Positions 20,922 through 32,672 of a DNA stretch of 64,000 nt are shown here, piece by piece; positions within the stretch are counted from its first letter, which is position 1; the number at the start of each line of letters is the position of its first letter. A model generated the notes under the pieces. That model was given only the letters and a program-made list of their open reading frames with translations. It was not told where the DNA came from and did no database searches. The stretch lies in the NCBI GenBank assembly GCA_027604705.1, contig JADHYV010000001.1:124001-188000 (forward strand). The letters run 5' to 3'. Origin of the DNA: Allomyces arbusculus. Taxonomy: Eukaryota > Blastocladiomycota > Blastocladiomycetes > Blastocladiales > Blastocladiaceae. The position numbers and the translations under genes were made by a program.

Positions 20922-22474
20922 CTAGTTAGGCCTTGTTGCAGCGTCCCACTCGCGCCGCGCGCGCCTCAGGACCGCTTGTGCCATGGCGATCGTCTCGGCA
21001 TTGGCATACGCGGGCGAGAGATACTTGGTCGCAAACCCCACGAGCACTGTCTCGTTCATAGCCGACACGCAGCCAAGTAGCGCCTTGACCACGGGCCGCA
21101 GCTCGTCAATGTGGTAGGCCGACGCGTAGCGGTAGATCGCGTCCCAGTCGTCGACACCGCTCACGACCTTGCGCGCGAGCCACAGGCACGCGGCGGCGAC
21201 CTGCGACGGGGGGTACGCCAGGAGCCGGTGGTCGAGCAGCGCGACATCGACCAAAATCTTGGCCGCGGACCGGTGCTCAACATCAAACCCGTCAGCGACC
21301 GACACGCGCCGCAAAAACTGCAGCGGGCCGGGCGCCCATACGTCAAAGTCGAGCGCGCGCAGAACGTGCTGCTCGGCGCGCACCAGGTCGTGCGCCGTGA
21401 CTGTTGGAAAATGATCGAGCATCGCCGCCACGTACGGGGTCTCCACCTCCTCGATCTTGGCCGCCATGAAGAGCACCGTCAGGGCCGCGAGCTGCAACTT
21501 GAGCTTGCTAACTTGCCGCTTTGAGAGGAACCGGTCGAATAGGTTCACGGCCAGGTGCAGCGTCTCGGGCATCATGTGCATCTGCGTGTGTACTTGCATC
21601 ATCCAGTCGACGGAAATCGCGCGCACATCCCATGACTCAAAGTCGGGCTGCCTCACAAGGTAGTTGGCGTCGGGCATGAAGTCGTTCTGTAATCGCGCGG
21701 CGCCCAATAGTTAGCCTAAACGATAGCACGCACACACGCACGCATTCTAAAAGGTAAGAAAGAAACAAGCGCACCTCGCGCACCATAAGGTTGTCGATGA
21801 TCTCGCTCACGTACTCAGAGCAGCCGACCGGGTTGTAGACCTCGCCCACATCGAGGTCGGGCTCCTCCATGCCCACATCGAGCAGCGCGAGCCGCTTGGC
21901 GCGCACGATTTCGGCCGTAATGCGTGGCGCCGGAGCACGCACAACCGCACATGGCGCCGAGACCGGCATTTCCGGGGGCGCTTGCGTCTTCGGGGCCGCT
22001 GCTGCCGCAGCTTTCTGCGCCTTGCGCGAGTTGGGCCGAACGCGCTTGGCTGCTGGCTCCTGGTACTGCGGCGACGCCGGCGGGGCCGCGGCCGCGGGCA
22101 CCGCCGTCGTCGTGTACTTGAGCTCGCGGTCGGACGTGCGCTTGCGCGGGTCCTCAACCTTGCTCGGAGCCGTCGATGCAAAGGCTGGAATCGCGGGTGC
22201 AGGACCGACCGGGCACGTCGCCGCCGCCGCGCCAAAGGCGGAGGCACGCCGCGTCGCGGGCTTGGCGGGGATCGCGGCCGTCCGCTAGAGTTGATGAGTG
22301 GCAGTTAATCAGCGTTGGAAAATGAGCGGATCGGGATGGGCCGGATCGAGAGAGGCGTACGTTGACAGGCAGAGTCGAGGTGGAGATAGGCTTGGTGATG
22401 GAGGGCGTGATGGACAGTTTGAACGCCGCGAGCGCGGGAGGCACTCCCTTCTTGGCGGCCGTGGTTGCGGGCAT
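20922..22474 (-). CDS. A/B-type mitotic cyclin (three exons)
   Basis: Exons are 22474-22361, 22284-21775 and 21686-20922; introns are 76 and 88 nt, both phase 0; 462 residues. The N-terminal 200 residues are Ala/Pro-rich and basic. The first cyclin fold starts near EYVSEIIDNLMVRE and continues after intron 2 with NYLVRQPDFESWDVRAISVD, then WMMQVH, PETLHLAVNLFDRFLS and AKIEEVETP. The second fold follows (VAAACLWLARKVV). MRAILVDW-type and KxEE (here KIEE) elements are those of A/B cyclins, which activate CDK1 for mitosis. I do not see a clear RxxLxxxxN destruction box in exon 1; KLSITPSITKPIS is unlike one, so the degron should be sought elsewhere. The B versus A type is not settled by eye. Confidence 0.88.
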
Positions 22475-23446
22475 TGCGTTCTCATCCTGCTGCGCCCCGC
22501 GCGCCGGCTAGATGGAGACACCGCGCGGTCAGTCCCCGCACCTCGACACGTCGGATGGGCAGCGAACGCACCAGCTGGAATTTGCGGTTGGGCAGCATGG
22601 TTGCAATCAAGAAAGAGCAATCGGGAAGGAGCGAGAGCAAAAGAGATCAGGGGGTAGATCGGGATGTGTTGTCGCAAGTACTGGCGGATGGGCAAAAAGA
22701 CGGTTAGCACAGATCGGCGCGCGCGTCGCGGCGGCGAGACTGACGGCGGCGGCACTGGTGAAGAGTCGGCAGAGCGCAGGGAGAACGGTGCCGGGCGGTT
22801 TTGTTGATTGAATCGGGAGGGCCCGTCGATCACGCGCGCCATCAGCCGGCCAACGTCACGAGGAAGCGGAGGGAGTGGCGCGCACCTGGAGCGGTGCAAG
22901 GGCAAGGGGCGAGCGTGTCGATGCGAGAAGTGGGCAAGATGCGCTTGTCGACGGGTCGAGAGGGGGTGAAGAGTAGAGAACGAGAGCGGGGCGGCCGAGG
23001 GCGGGTTTAAGAGGGCGCGGCCGAACACGGTGGCCGAGGCCGGGGCCCGCTGGCGGAGGCCAGCCTGCGAGGCAGCGTGAGCCAACCCAAGCGCGACCCA
23101 CCTCGACGCGGTCACACCATTCAGCTGCCAGACCCATCCTGCTGCGCGACTGTTCCGCGGGTCTGAAAAGAACGCGTTCTTGTTCCGCTTTGCTTGCGCT
23201 CGTTCTCTTCCTTTGTTCGCCTCCCCCCCTCCACGTCAGCCTCGAGCAACGGCGAAATGACGCCCACCCGCAGATCCCCCCTCTCTTCATCATCATCGTC
23301 GTTCGAGTTTTGGTCGGCGTACATTGAGCCTCCACGCTGCACCGTCGCCAACCTCGGCAATCGCTCAAGACCGCGCCCAATCCGCCCTGCACCAGCTGCA
23401 ACGATCCAGTCGCGACAACAACCAGTACCCCACCACGTTCACGACC
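22475..23446. promoter_or_regulatory. divergent 5' region of cyclin and DnaJ genes
   Basis: 972 bases lie between two divergent start codons. Several long open frames overlap here on both strands, but their translations are Arg/Ser/Pro shadows without start context. A CATCATCATCGTCG stretch lies near 23290-23305. Confidence 0.45.
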
Positions 23447-24073
23447 ATGGCCGTCAAGCCTGCTGGCCAGCTGCCCGACTACTACGCGGCGCTGCGCGTC
23501 GATCCCGCCGCCGATTTCAAGGGGATCCTGTCGGCCTACCAGCGTGAGGCGCTGCGGCTACACCCAGAACTGCACCCGGGAGAGACTGCGACCGCGGCCG
23601 CCTACGATCTCGTCAACGAGGCCTATGCCGTGCTCTCCGACAAGAAAAAGCGCGCCGCCTACGACCGTGCGCGCCTGCGGATCCGGCCGGGCAGTTCATC
23701 GTCGGCCGACCAAGTGCAAGCGGCGCTCGCCGAGTTTTTGGGAATCAACACGGCGGCCATGAACTACTTTGACGACGTGTTTGCGCCGATGCTCGAAGAG
23801 GAAATGCACGAGCTCGATGGCACGCGCGCGTCGCCCCGGCCCGCGCCGGGGAGCGGGTGGCGGTCGCTTGGCGGCGTGTCGGGTGCCGCGCTTGGATTGA
23901 TTGTGGGCAACGTGCCGGGCATGCTGGTCGGTGCCGTGGCCGGGTACAAGCTCGGGCAGGTGCGCGATACGACCGGCAAGGCCGTGCTCGATTCGTGGCG
24001 TAGTCTGGGCGCCGACCAGCGGCGGACGATCTTGTCGAAGCTGGCGCGCAAGTTGCTCGGGCCGGCCTACTAG
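23447..24073 (+). CDS. J-domain protein with HPE in place of HPD and a glycine-zipper segment
   Basis: A single exon of 208 residues starts at the ATG in ACGACCATGG. Residues 10-73 form a J-domain (DYYAALRVDP, YQREALRLHPELHP, AYDLVNEAYAVLSDKKKRAAYDR). The invariant His-Pro-Asp that stimulates Hsp70 ATPase is His39-Pro40-Glu41 here. A linker follows, then a Gly/Ala-rich membrane-like segment (GAALGLIVGNVPGMLVGAVA, about 148-167) of the glycine-zipper kind, and a basic C-terminus (ILSKLARKLLGPAY). Fungi have J-proteins of this size with a similar Gly-Ala segment, but the exact subfamily is not recognised. Location (ER, mitochondrion or lipid droplet) cannot be decided from the sequence. Confidence 0.8.
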   Translation: MAVKPAGQLPDYYAALRVDPAADFKGILSAYQREALRLHPELHPGETATAAAYDLVNEAYAVLSDKKKRAAYDRARLRIRPGSSSSADQVQAALAEFLGINTAAMNYFDDVFAPMLEEEMHELDGTRASPRPAPGSGWRSLGGVSGAALGLIVGNVPGMLVGAVAGYKLGQVRDTTGKAVLDSWRSLGADQRRTILSKLARKLLGPAY

Positions 24074-25357
24074 GGGCGTCGGTGGAGCGCGTCGGCCGGT
24101 TGAGGAATGGATTTTGTCGTGTCTTGCCCGCAGTTTGTATATATAACCGCCGTTTATGGCAGCGTCTTGTCGCCTTCTTGTTGGTTCGCTGTGCGCAGGC
24201 ACGCGCAATGGTTCTCTCAGTGCTTCGGCCGAGATGGCACGGAGTGCGATGGCAACGCTTCTTGCTGCATCCACGTGACACTGTCAACAGCCGCCGGCCC
24301 TCAGGCTGCCAACAAAGCCACTCTGCGCCCGTCGCGATTGCCTCTTTCGAAAATCGTGAGTCTCGCGACTTTACTCGCACTTTGCGTCGCCGTCAGGGAA
24401 CGCGAGTTGGTTGCGCGAGGCAGAGAAAGTCGTCCGGCCCTATTCTCCTGTTGGCCCTCGATGTGCAAGTCAGGGCCAGCGCCGCAATGAGCCGGGCAAA
24501 GTCGCCTTCTTTTGCTGGATTTATGTGTGCTGGCAACGCGATGATCGATTGCGACGGCGGGGCGGCCATCGCGCGAGGCCGGCAACCCGGGCCAGGACAC
24601 GGTCGCAGATCACCATCGCCGTCGGTCGTGCCGGCCAAACGAACGTAGGCGAGTCGGAGAGCGCGGCGGTGCCAAAGGAGCGGCACGTGACGCGACCGAT
24701 GCGCGTCGCACCAGCACACGAAGCACAGCGAGATTTGCCAAGAGAAAAGAAGACCAGGAGAAACGGGAGAAGCGCACGGCGCACAAAAGAGTCAACATCA
24801 CCCCATTGCGCGCGACCGAGTCGACCACAACGTGCACGGCGCGCCCCGACCCCGACGAGCCGCCGCCGCTGCTGACCCGTCGCCCGCGACCACCGCCTGT
24901 CCAACTGCGCCTGCCCCGCCCGCGACCACCCAATCCATCGCGACGCGACCTGCTGCACCGTGTGCCTGCCGCCCGCACCAACCGACCGACCTGTCGTCCC
25001 CCTGCACACACGCCGCCAAAGCACGCCGCTCACCGCACCCGCGCCCGCCCCCTGCATTCGCCCCGCGCTTGCTGCTCCGCTCCTTGACCGTCGTCGCGCC
25101 TCCTCCCTCGCGCTCGCCAACTCGTTCATTGCTGCGACGTGGTAGGTACCGAGACCGGCGCTGCGATGCGTGCCAGAATGCGCGCGCGCTGCTGCTGATC
25201 GCGCGTGCGTGCTTTTCACGGCGCCCTGCTGACTGACGGGCCGTCTGGCTGCTGCTCATCGTAGCTCCACGCGCGCGTCCGTCTGTCGTTTCGCGTTTGT
25301 TCGTGCTCGATTCGATTCCCTTGTTCCTTCCGTTGATCCTCTGAAATCACCATCACC
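24074..25357. other. intergenic, long 5' region of the RRM gene
   Basis: About 1.3 kb without a supported gene. The frames present on both strands are Arg/Ala/Ser-rich shadows. The last ~500 bases before 25358 are C- and CT-rich and probably form a long leader. Confidence 0.4.
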
Positions 25358-27364
25358 ATGGCCGGCCCGCCCGCGACTCCCGCTGCCTCCTCGACGCCCG
25401 CTGCCGCTGCCGCCTCCACCACGGCCGCGTCCGACGCGTCGCAGACCGCGCAAGCTCAACCTGCCGCGTCGACAGCCGCTGCGGCTCCCCCCGCGGCCAA
25501 CAACACCGCCAACGACGCGCCGACCGCGTCCAGCGGCGGCAACATGGCCGCACTCTCGGCGCAGATGCAGGCCATGCAGCCGTTCGGCGCGCCGCAGCCG
25601 GCGGCCGCGCACATGATGCACCCCATGTACGCAGCGGCCGCGCTCGCCTACCCGAATGCCCCTGCCGGGGCTGCGGCGGGCGCGCCGGGCACGGCGCCGT
25701 TCCCGTTCCCGGGTTATGCGCACCACCCGGGCCACCACGCGCCGCAAGCCGGGTACCCGGCGCAGGGCGAGTCTCCCGCGACCAACGAGGCCAAGACCAC
25801 GCTGTGGATGGGTCTCGAGCCGTGGATGGACGAGAATTACGTGCGGTCGCTGTGGAACGGGATCGTGTCGGGTCCCGGGTTCGCGGAACTCGCAGCGCCG
25901 CCGAACGCGGCGGGGACCGCGCCGGCGGGCGCTTCGCCTACGCCAACGTCCCCGACCGCCGGCGGCAACTCCACCGCACCGGGCAACAATGGCAATCCCG
26001 ACAAGGTCACGGTCAAGATGATTCGCGACAAGTACTCTGGGTCGCCCGCCAGCTACTGCTTTGTTGATTTTGGCACGCACGAACTGGCCGCCAAGTGTGT
26101 CACGCTCGACGCGACGCCACTGCCCAACTTGCCCGAGACGCACTTCCGGCTCAACTGGGCGTCGGGCGGCGGGCTCATCGACACCAAGGCGCCCGAGTAC
26201 TCGATCTTTGTGGGCGACTTGGCACCAGACGTGACCGACGACGTGCTCATGCAGGCGTTTGCCGCGCGGTACCCGTCGTGCAAGACGGCCAAGGTCGTGG
26301 TTGATGCCGCCACGGGCAACTCGCGCGGGTTCGGGTTCGTGCGGTTCTCGGATCAGGCCGAGCAGCTGCGCGCGCTCGCCGAAATGCCCGCTGTCGCGAT
26401 CGGGTCGCGTCCGATCCGTGTCGGGCTGGCCACGCCCAAGCAGCGCGCCATGAACCATGGCGGTGCCGGTGGCGGGTCGGGCTACTATCAGCAGCACCAG
26501 CACCGCGGCGCGCCGCACCACGCGCACATGCCGGTCGCGCACCACCAGCACTACGCGTCCCCGGCGGCCCAGGCCGCGCGCGGGTACCACCCGACGACGC
26601 ATCTCGCGCCGAATGACCCAAACAACACGACGGTGTTCATTGGCGGTCTGACGAATGCCGTGTCGGAGGACGAGATCCGCGCCGTGTTTGCGTCGCAGGG
26701 CGAGATCACGCAAGTCAAGATCCCCGTTGGCAAGAACTGCGCGTTTGTTTCCTACACGCACCGCGAATCGGCGGAAAAGGCCATTGTCGAGCTCAACGGG
26801 TATGCTGTCGGCAACAACAAGATCCGGCTTGGGTGGGGGCGGCCCAACGCCAATGCCCACAATGGGCACCCCGTCGCGCACGGTGGGGTGGTGGCCGGTG
26901 CCGCGGCTCAGCACGCGCAGCACGCGCACCACCCGGCAGCCTATGCGCACGCGCCCTACCCGCACCCGCAGCAGCCTTATGCACAGCCGCCGCGGTACGG
27001 CGCCCCGCGGCACCAGCAGCCGCATTATGCGCGGCAGCCGCCGCAGCAACAGCAGGCGCAGCAACAGCACCAGCAGCAACAGCAGGGCATGCATCCGCAG
27101 GCCGCGCAGCACATGCAGCCCGTCGCGCCGTACGGCATGTATGCGTACCCCGGCACCGACCCGAACACGGCGAATGCGAACGGTGCGGGGCTCGCGGCCG
27201 CCGCGTACGGCGCCAGCCCGAGTATGACGGCCGGTGACGCGCCGGGTGTCGAAGGTGCTGGGCAGCCGGGTGCCGCTCCCGCGGGCGCCGCTGGTGCGCA
27301 ACAGGCGGACGGTGCCGCGCAGGGCCAGTACCGTGGTTACGGGACCGGGTTCACGTTCTGGTAA
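25358..27364 (+). CDS. three-RRM RNA-binding protein, NAM8/NGR1 type
   Basis: A single exon of 668 residues; the start ATG lies in CACCATGGCC. Residues 1-145 are Ala/Pro/Gln-rich. RRM1 (about 147-268) starts TTLWMGLEPWMDENYVRSLW and carries a Pro/Thr/Gly-rich insertion of some 30 residues before VTVKMIRDKYSG and YCFVDF. RRM2 (about 279-362) has SIFVGDLAPDV and SRGFGFVRF. RRM3 (about 424-497) has TTVFIGGLTNAVSEDEIRAV and NCAFVSYTHRESAEKAI. The WMGLEPWMDE opening, the spacing of the three RRMs and a Gln/His-rich tail are those of the fungal NAM8/NGR1/CSX1 group, related to animal TIA-1. Members act in U1-dependent splicing or mRNA turnover; which one applies here is not decided. The tail (QQQ, HH runs) is likely prone to condensation. 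Confidence 0.88.
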   Translation: MAGPPATPAASSTPAAAAASTTAASDASQTAQAQPAASTAAAAPPAANNTANDAPTASSGGNMAALSAQMQAMQPFGAPQPAAAHMMHPMYAAAALAYPNAPAGAAAGAPGTAPFPFPGYAHHPGHHAPQAGYPAQGESPATNEAKTTLWMGLEPWMDENYVRSLWNGIVSGPGFAELAAPPNAAGTAPAGASPTPTSPTAGGNSTAPGNNGNPDKVTVKMIRDKYSGSPASYCFVDFGTHELAAKCVTLDATPLPNLPETHFRLNWASGGGLIDTKAPEYSIFVGDLAPDVTDDVLMQAFAARYPSCKTAKVVVDAATGNSRGFGFVRFSDQAEQLRALAEMPAVAIGSRPIRVGLATPKQRAMNHGGAGGGSGYYQQHQHRGAPHHAHMPVAHHQHYASPAAQAARGYHPTTHLAPNDPNNTTVFIGGLTNAVSEDEIRAVFASQGEITQVKIPVGKNCAFVSYTHRESAEKAIVELNGYAVGNNKIRLGWGRPNANAHNGHPVAHGGVVAGAAAQHAQHAHHPAAYAHAPYPHPQQPYAQPPRYGAPRHQQPHYARQPPQQQQAQQQHQQQQQGMHPQAAQHMQPVAPYGMYAYPGTDPNTANANGAGLAAAAYGASPSMTAGDAPGVEGAGQPGAAPAGAAGAQQADGAAQGQYRGYGTGFTFW

Positions 27365-27999
27365 GCGGACACGGTGGACCGTGTGTGACGTGTCGGTCGT
27401 TTGTCTTTGAGATTTGCTCGTTCGTCTTCTGTTTCCGTTCCCTTCGGTTCCTTGGGTACATCCTCTTTTCACCGTTCGTGCTTCGTTCGTTTGGTGACCT
27501 TGATCCGTTGCGTTTTCGTCCCTCGTCCGTGCCATGGGTTGAATTCTTTTGCCCATTAATTTGCGTATCCCCGTTTCGCCGTGCCGTGCCGTCTGTCCCG
27601 CCCGTCCGTTCGTGCTCTTTTGTTCGTTTGCTGGCGCGGCTTCGTCGTTTCTTTTTTCTTGCGCACACCCTCCTTCACCCACATCATCATCTTTTCGCCT
27701 CTCGCCTCGTCGTCGCCATCGCGCTTGCGTGTCCCCTTGTCCTTCCGTCAATTTGTCGGTGTGGCGTCTGGTTTCTCGTCGTGCGTGCAGGCAGTCGTGG
27801 ATCACCTCCCCCCCCCCCCTCCCTCCCCTTCATCGTTGTTACCTCTCGTCGTCGTTGGTTTTCGTTCGTTCGTGCCCGTGTAAATAGCGCGTTCTCGTTC
27901 GCAATCATAATAGGACGGGGCCCATCTGCACCCCTCTCTTCGTCGTCGAATCTTCCCATTAATGATGACAGGTTCGTGATCCAGCATGGGCCAGTGCTT
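27365..27999. other. T-rich 3' region of the RRM gene
   Basis: The sequence is strongly T- and TTCG-rich on the plus strand, with a C run near 27811-27822. This looks like a long 3' UTR. No coding frame with normal bias was found. Confidence 0.5.
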
Positions 28000-30300
28000 G
28001 CCGGCGCTTAATTGAGACGTGGCGTTCCACGAATGAAGAGGCCCGACGAGCGAGCAATATTTTTGGCGCACGCGTGATTAATTGGAACTCCTCAAAAGGG
28101 AAAAAAGAAGCGTGGCAATGTACTTCAATCATTGCAGTCTGGCGACTTAAACTTGCCACCATTTGCTTCACACCCCGCGGCTTGACTTGGCTGGCTGTGG
28201 AGGTGCCATCAGTTCTTGTTTCTTTATCTCGTGGTTGAACTTGTCCACCAGCAGAGAGCGATTCAAACTGACAGGATAGGTTGTACCCAGGACGCTGCAG
28301 CAATCGCCTGGATCATGTTGGCGCAACAGCAATGCAGAGCAATCACCTGCTCTTGCTTCTATGAATCAAGGTGGTGGTGCTGTCTTATGCAGCTGCACTC
28401 ACGACACCCTTGTTTCTGTATCACACAATCAAGGGCTATGAAGAGATTTTCCAGGGCCCAGGTGGGAACTGGTTGCCTGAACCTGATCTTGTGCACTTGA
28501 AATCCAACTTTATCGCTCAGGTGCAAACAGTATCCACTGTCTCAGGAACTGATAACGCACTCTCAAACTTGTTCACGCTTACAATGTAGCTCATGAACGT
28601 CGCCACGTATTTGGGTAGGGACAAGCACCATCAACATGGTGTGGGGGCCCATGGGCACAACCACTGATACTGATGAACATCAGCAGCAGCATCTGCAGGA
28701 CTCGCCAAGTCAGGCAAGCATCAGCGCATCACCTATGCGCACGACTGGTGATATGTCGATGGTTGGCATGCGACGAGAACCAAAGGGCACGCATTGGGCT
28801 GTTGGTGAGCATCAGCAGATGCAAGCAAGTTGGCTGTGCATCAGTGCATTGTCCAGCACAGGTCAGCCAAGCATCAGTGCTCCAACTATGGGTTGCTCAG
28901 CCGCTGCTATGTCAGAAATCACGTTTTTGAAGTAGCCAACTGGCACAATTTGGCCATTGTTGTTGTGGATCAGCAATGAAGTCAGCCAAGTAGTAGCACA
29001 TCATCCAGCTCAAGTCGACCAAGTAAGTGCATTTTCTGCTTCTCATTGGCCAAGCAGTAGTACATCGTCTACCCTGAGTCGACCGAGTAGCCGTGCATCA
29101 ACTGTTGGCTCAAATGGCAACATATCATGCATTACATTCGTGCGCGTGTCTGGGGCCAGGGCATCACCAGTGGCAGGCAACTTGACATCAAGTATAAGGC
29201 CTGGCATGTCATGCAATTATGGCCGTGGCACTTCAGGGGCGACCCACGATCCTGTGCAGGCACCACCAGCACCATTTGTGGTTCGACGAGTCATGCCCAT
29301 CCCAAATCCGCTTCATCCTGTCATGAACAACCAGCAGCTCAAGGCACAGCATGAGGAGAGTCACATCAAGTGCGACAATGAGCATTGTCAGGAAGGACCT
29401 GGTCAGTTGAGCAGGAAGCATTGCAGTGTGCGCAATTGAGCACCATGCCAACCTGCCAGGGAAACAACCACGACACCAAGTGCCAGCGAAAAATGATGAC
29501 CAACACAAGCAGCCACAAAGTCATTACAGCAACAGTAGGCCAGCAGCAAGGAGCAAAAGGATGAGGACAAGAAGCTGATGCTGCCAGACAAAGTATCAGA
29601 GCAGTGCATCCTTAGGATCATGAAAGAATTAATGACTTAACTTGTGCATGTCTGCAATAATGACCGTCAAGAGCCAACCTATCACTGGTGTAAATGAACC
29701 GTGTGGTCTAGAATTTGACGTGGCGACATGGGGTCTAACCTGGCTGGAGCAAGGCATTCAGCCCTACATGAACATCGCACTGGACAAGGACAAGGTGACC
29801 AAGTTTGTTATTGCCATGCCCACGATTATGCCCGATTTTCGAGCCAAACGCTGGTTCATTACCATCAACCACAAGGTCATCAAGAGGTGCTTGATCCAGG
29901 AACAACCAAAGACCATTACATGTGGTGAGCGTGAGTAGGTTGAAGAGGAACTCAGGGCCACAACTTCATAACCATCAGCGGCAAGGCCAAGAATGGGTCA
30001 GTGCAGTGCAAGCAGGAGCGGCTGTCGCCCACAACTACCAAGGGCGACAGCAGCAACTCAGAAGAGTTGGACAAGTTTGTCAAGACTGTCCCAAAAATGG
30101 CTTCCAAGACGCGAATCAGCGCAACTGTGGGTATTCCAAGGCCACGTCCACCAAGACTCTGGGCAGCGCACCCGAGGCAGCTGCCGGGTCGCCTGGGTCG
30201 CCGCCCATGTTCCAGGAGAGAAGAATTTGCGCATCAAGAAGCGTCTTGTCACGTGCGGGCGTGCGGGCGTGCGGTAGGTTTGCCATGTGCCAATGACGTG
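28000..30300. other. AT-richer island with serine-rich ORF debris, unrecognised
   Basis: Base composition and codon use shift clearly from the flanks. Short plus-strand frames read Ser-rich peptides (SSSTSSTLSRPSSRASTVGS), and related DNA recurs: GCCAAG(T/C)AGTAG(C/T)ACATC occurs at about 28986 and 29048, followed in both by a GTCGACC(A/G)AGTA element. TCAG(G/C)CAAGCATCAG recurs near 28711 and 28863. A frame at 29648-29937 (MTVKSQPITGVNEPCGLEFD…) looks like an old coding exon, as does 28371-28589. None has a recognised family, and the frames are short and broken up. The island may be a decayed mobile element or a dead gene. Confidence 0.4.
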
Positions 30301-30699
30301 GACTGCTTTGCGTCAGACGCTTGCCGCTGGGCGACGTGGGAGACGATGCGGTGAGGTCGGCTGCGCGATCATGTGCAGAGGGCGTGACGAGCCCAGGTTT
30401 CGGTGAGGTTTGGGCGCGCGCGTGCCGTGCAGCGCGTGTGCACGCCCGTCGAGGACCGGCTTCTCCACGCACCGGCCACTGGCAAACACCCTCCCGACCG
30501 GCCACGACCACGGCGACCGCGACGACTCGACTCGGCGACGGCGCAACACGACGCGCACCATCGGTCCCAGCACTGCGCTCTCGCTGCACGCCCACGCCCT
30601 CACCCGCGCTCACGCTTCTGCCCGCACTCGCGCGCTGCGCACCGCTCCGACCCCCGCCAACGCTCGCTGCACGCTTCATCATCCCGTGCCGGCGCAAGC
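30301..30699. other. 5' region of the Sds3-like gene
   Basis: G+C content rises again here. The frame is open from 30403 into the gene, but no ATG in good context precedes 30700, and the translation is Arg/His-rich as in a leader. Confidence 0.4.
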
Positions 30700-32319
30700 A
30701 TGGATGCCGCGCTCGCCGCTCTTGCCGCGCCGCCAGCGCCGCTGGGCCCGCCGCAACCGCCACCGCCGCCGATGCCGGCGGCCTCACCCGCTGCAACGAT
30801 GCGGTTCGCTCCCAATGGCGACGCCACGGGACCCACGGCGGTCGCCGACGCGCAAGTCCCGTCGACTGTCTCTGCTGCCCTGCCTGCCCCGGCACCACTC
30901 GCTGCCGGAGTGGCCAATGGAAGCACAACATCGACCGAGATGCCGGTCATGGCGCCAGGTGGCGGCGGTGCAGCAGCCGCGCTGCCAGCGACTGGATCAA
31001 GGGCCGAAGGAGCTGGCCAAGCCGCGAGCGACCGACCGGAAGCTGTGCCCAAGTCAACGCATCCTGACCCACCCCCTCCTCCTGCTCCACCCGTCTCGAC
31101 GGCACCACCAACCGCACCGGCTGCACCAAACGACTCTTCAGTACCAGCGCCCTCGCCCGCACCAGCACCGGCTGTGCCCGTCGTGACGTCGACAGCACCA
31201 ACGACCTCGCTGCCGAGCTCCGCACCTACCGCGTCCCTGCCGCAGCCATCGCAACCCGCGATCCCGCTCCCCAGCACGCTCGCCTCGATCGCCCTCCCCG
31301 CCACGCCCTTCTACGCGCACACGCAAGCGCACGCTGCCGTGCAGCAGCAACAGCCCGCACGGTCATCGCCGGCGCCGACCCTCGCGCCCCTCGCGCACCC
31401 CGCGACGCTCGCCGTGACCGCACCAGCACTGGGTCGCGCAAACACGCCGAGCGCCAACGCGCAACCGCTCGCTGTCGTTACACCCAATGGCGTCGTGCCT
31501 ACGCCCGTCCTGGGTCCGTCTGTACCGCCCATTGTGCCGACGCCAACGTTACGCCCGACGGCGCCGCCCGCCCCTGTCCCGGACCTCAAGCCCGTCTCGA
31601 AAATGTCCGTCTCGGGCATGCTCATTGACGCGCCTGCACCAACATCGACGACGGCAGCAGCACCGCACGCCGCGCCCGCGGCCCTCCCGCGCCCGCCGGC
31701 ACCGGCACTGCGCGTCCCAAGCACGACTGCGACGACTGCTCCCGTCACGCTTCCGTCGCTCAGCGCGATGCCGCTCCCGCCACCTCCACCATCCACTGCC
31801 CCGGTCCCGCTGCCGCGACTCACGACAGCCTCTGCGACGACTTCAGCTGCACCCGCATCGACGCTCCTCTCAACACCCGGTGCCGCCGCCGCTGCCGCCT
31901 ACCTGCCCTCGGCTGCTGCCGCTGCTGCCGCGGCGGCGGCCGTCAACGGCTACTTCCCAGCTGCCGCGTTTGGCGCACAGCTGCACCACCACCATCACCA
32001 CATGTACGCGTCGAACCTAGCCGCCTCCAACTTGGCCGCGTCGTTGCTCGGACCGGGAACGATCTTGCCGCCCGCAGCTGCCGCTGCCGCTGCCGCTGCG
32101 GCCGCCGCGCACTTGATGCCGGCGTCGTCGGGTCAGTTTCCGGGTTACCTGCCGTATTCTGCGTTGGCTGCGGCCGCGGCGGCGGGGTCGATTCCGGGCG
32201 CGACGGCGGGAAGCGCTCAGGGCGGCGCGTATGCAGTCGGGACGAACGCGGGGAAGGCGACGGCGGGAGGGGTGGGGATCTCCGCGGGGTCTCACATGTA
32301 CTCGCACGTGTTGCCAGGT

Positions 32320-32353
<34 letters not shown>

Positions 32354-32639
32354 CGACGACGGTACCGACGACGACGACTGGTGCGCCATCGTTCCCGACA
32401 ACCACGACGCAGCAGGTGCAGCAGCAGTCACAGCAGCAGGCAATGGTGCATCTTGCGCACCCGCATTTACTGCACGGGGTGCCGTCGCAGGTGCAGCAGC
32501 AACAGCAGCAACAACAGCAACAGCAGGAGCAGACGTCAAGGCAGCAACAGCAAGATATGCAGCAGCGGCAGCAACAGCAACAGTTGCAGACGCAGCAGCA
32601 GGACCAGCAGCATCAGCCGCAAACACATCAGCCGTCGAC

Positions 32640-32672
<33 letters not shown>

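Noticed and set aside
22309-23115. A minus-strand frame of 268 codons upstream of the cyclin start
   Set aside because: It lies in the divergent promoter region, is Ser/Arg/Pro-rich without domains, and partly overlaps cyclin exon 1 in another frame.
25256-27805. A minus-strand open frame of 849 codons opposite the RRM gene
   Set aside because: The translation is Arg/Val/Gly-rich with no domains and mirrors the G+C-biased codons of the clearly real three-RRM gene on the other strand.
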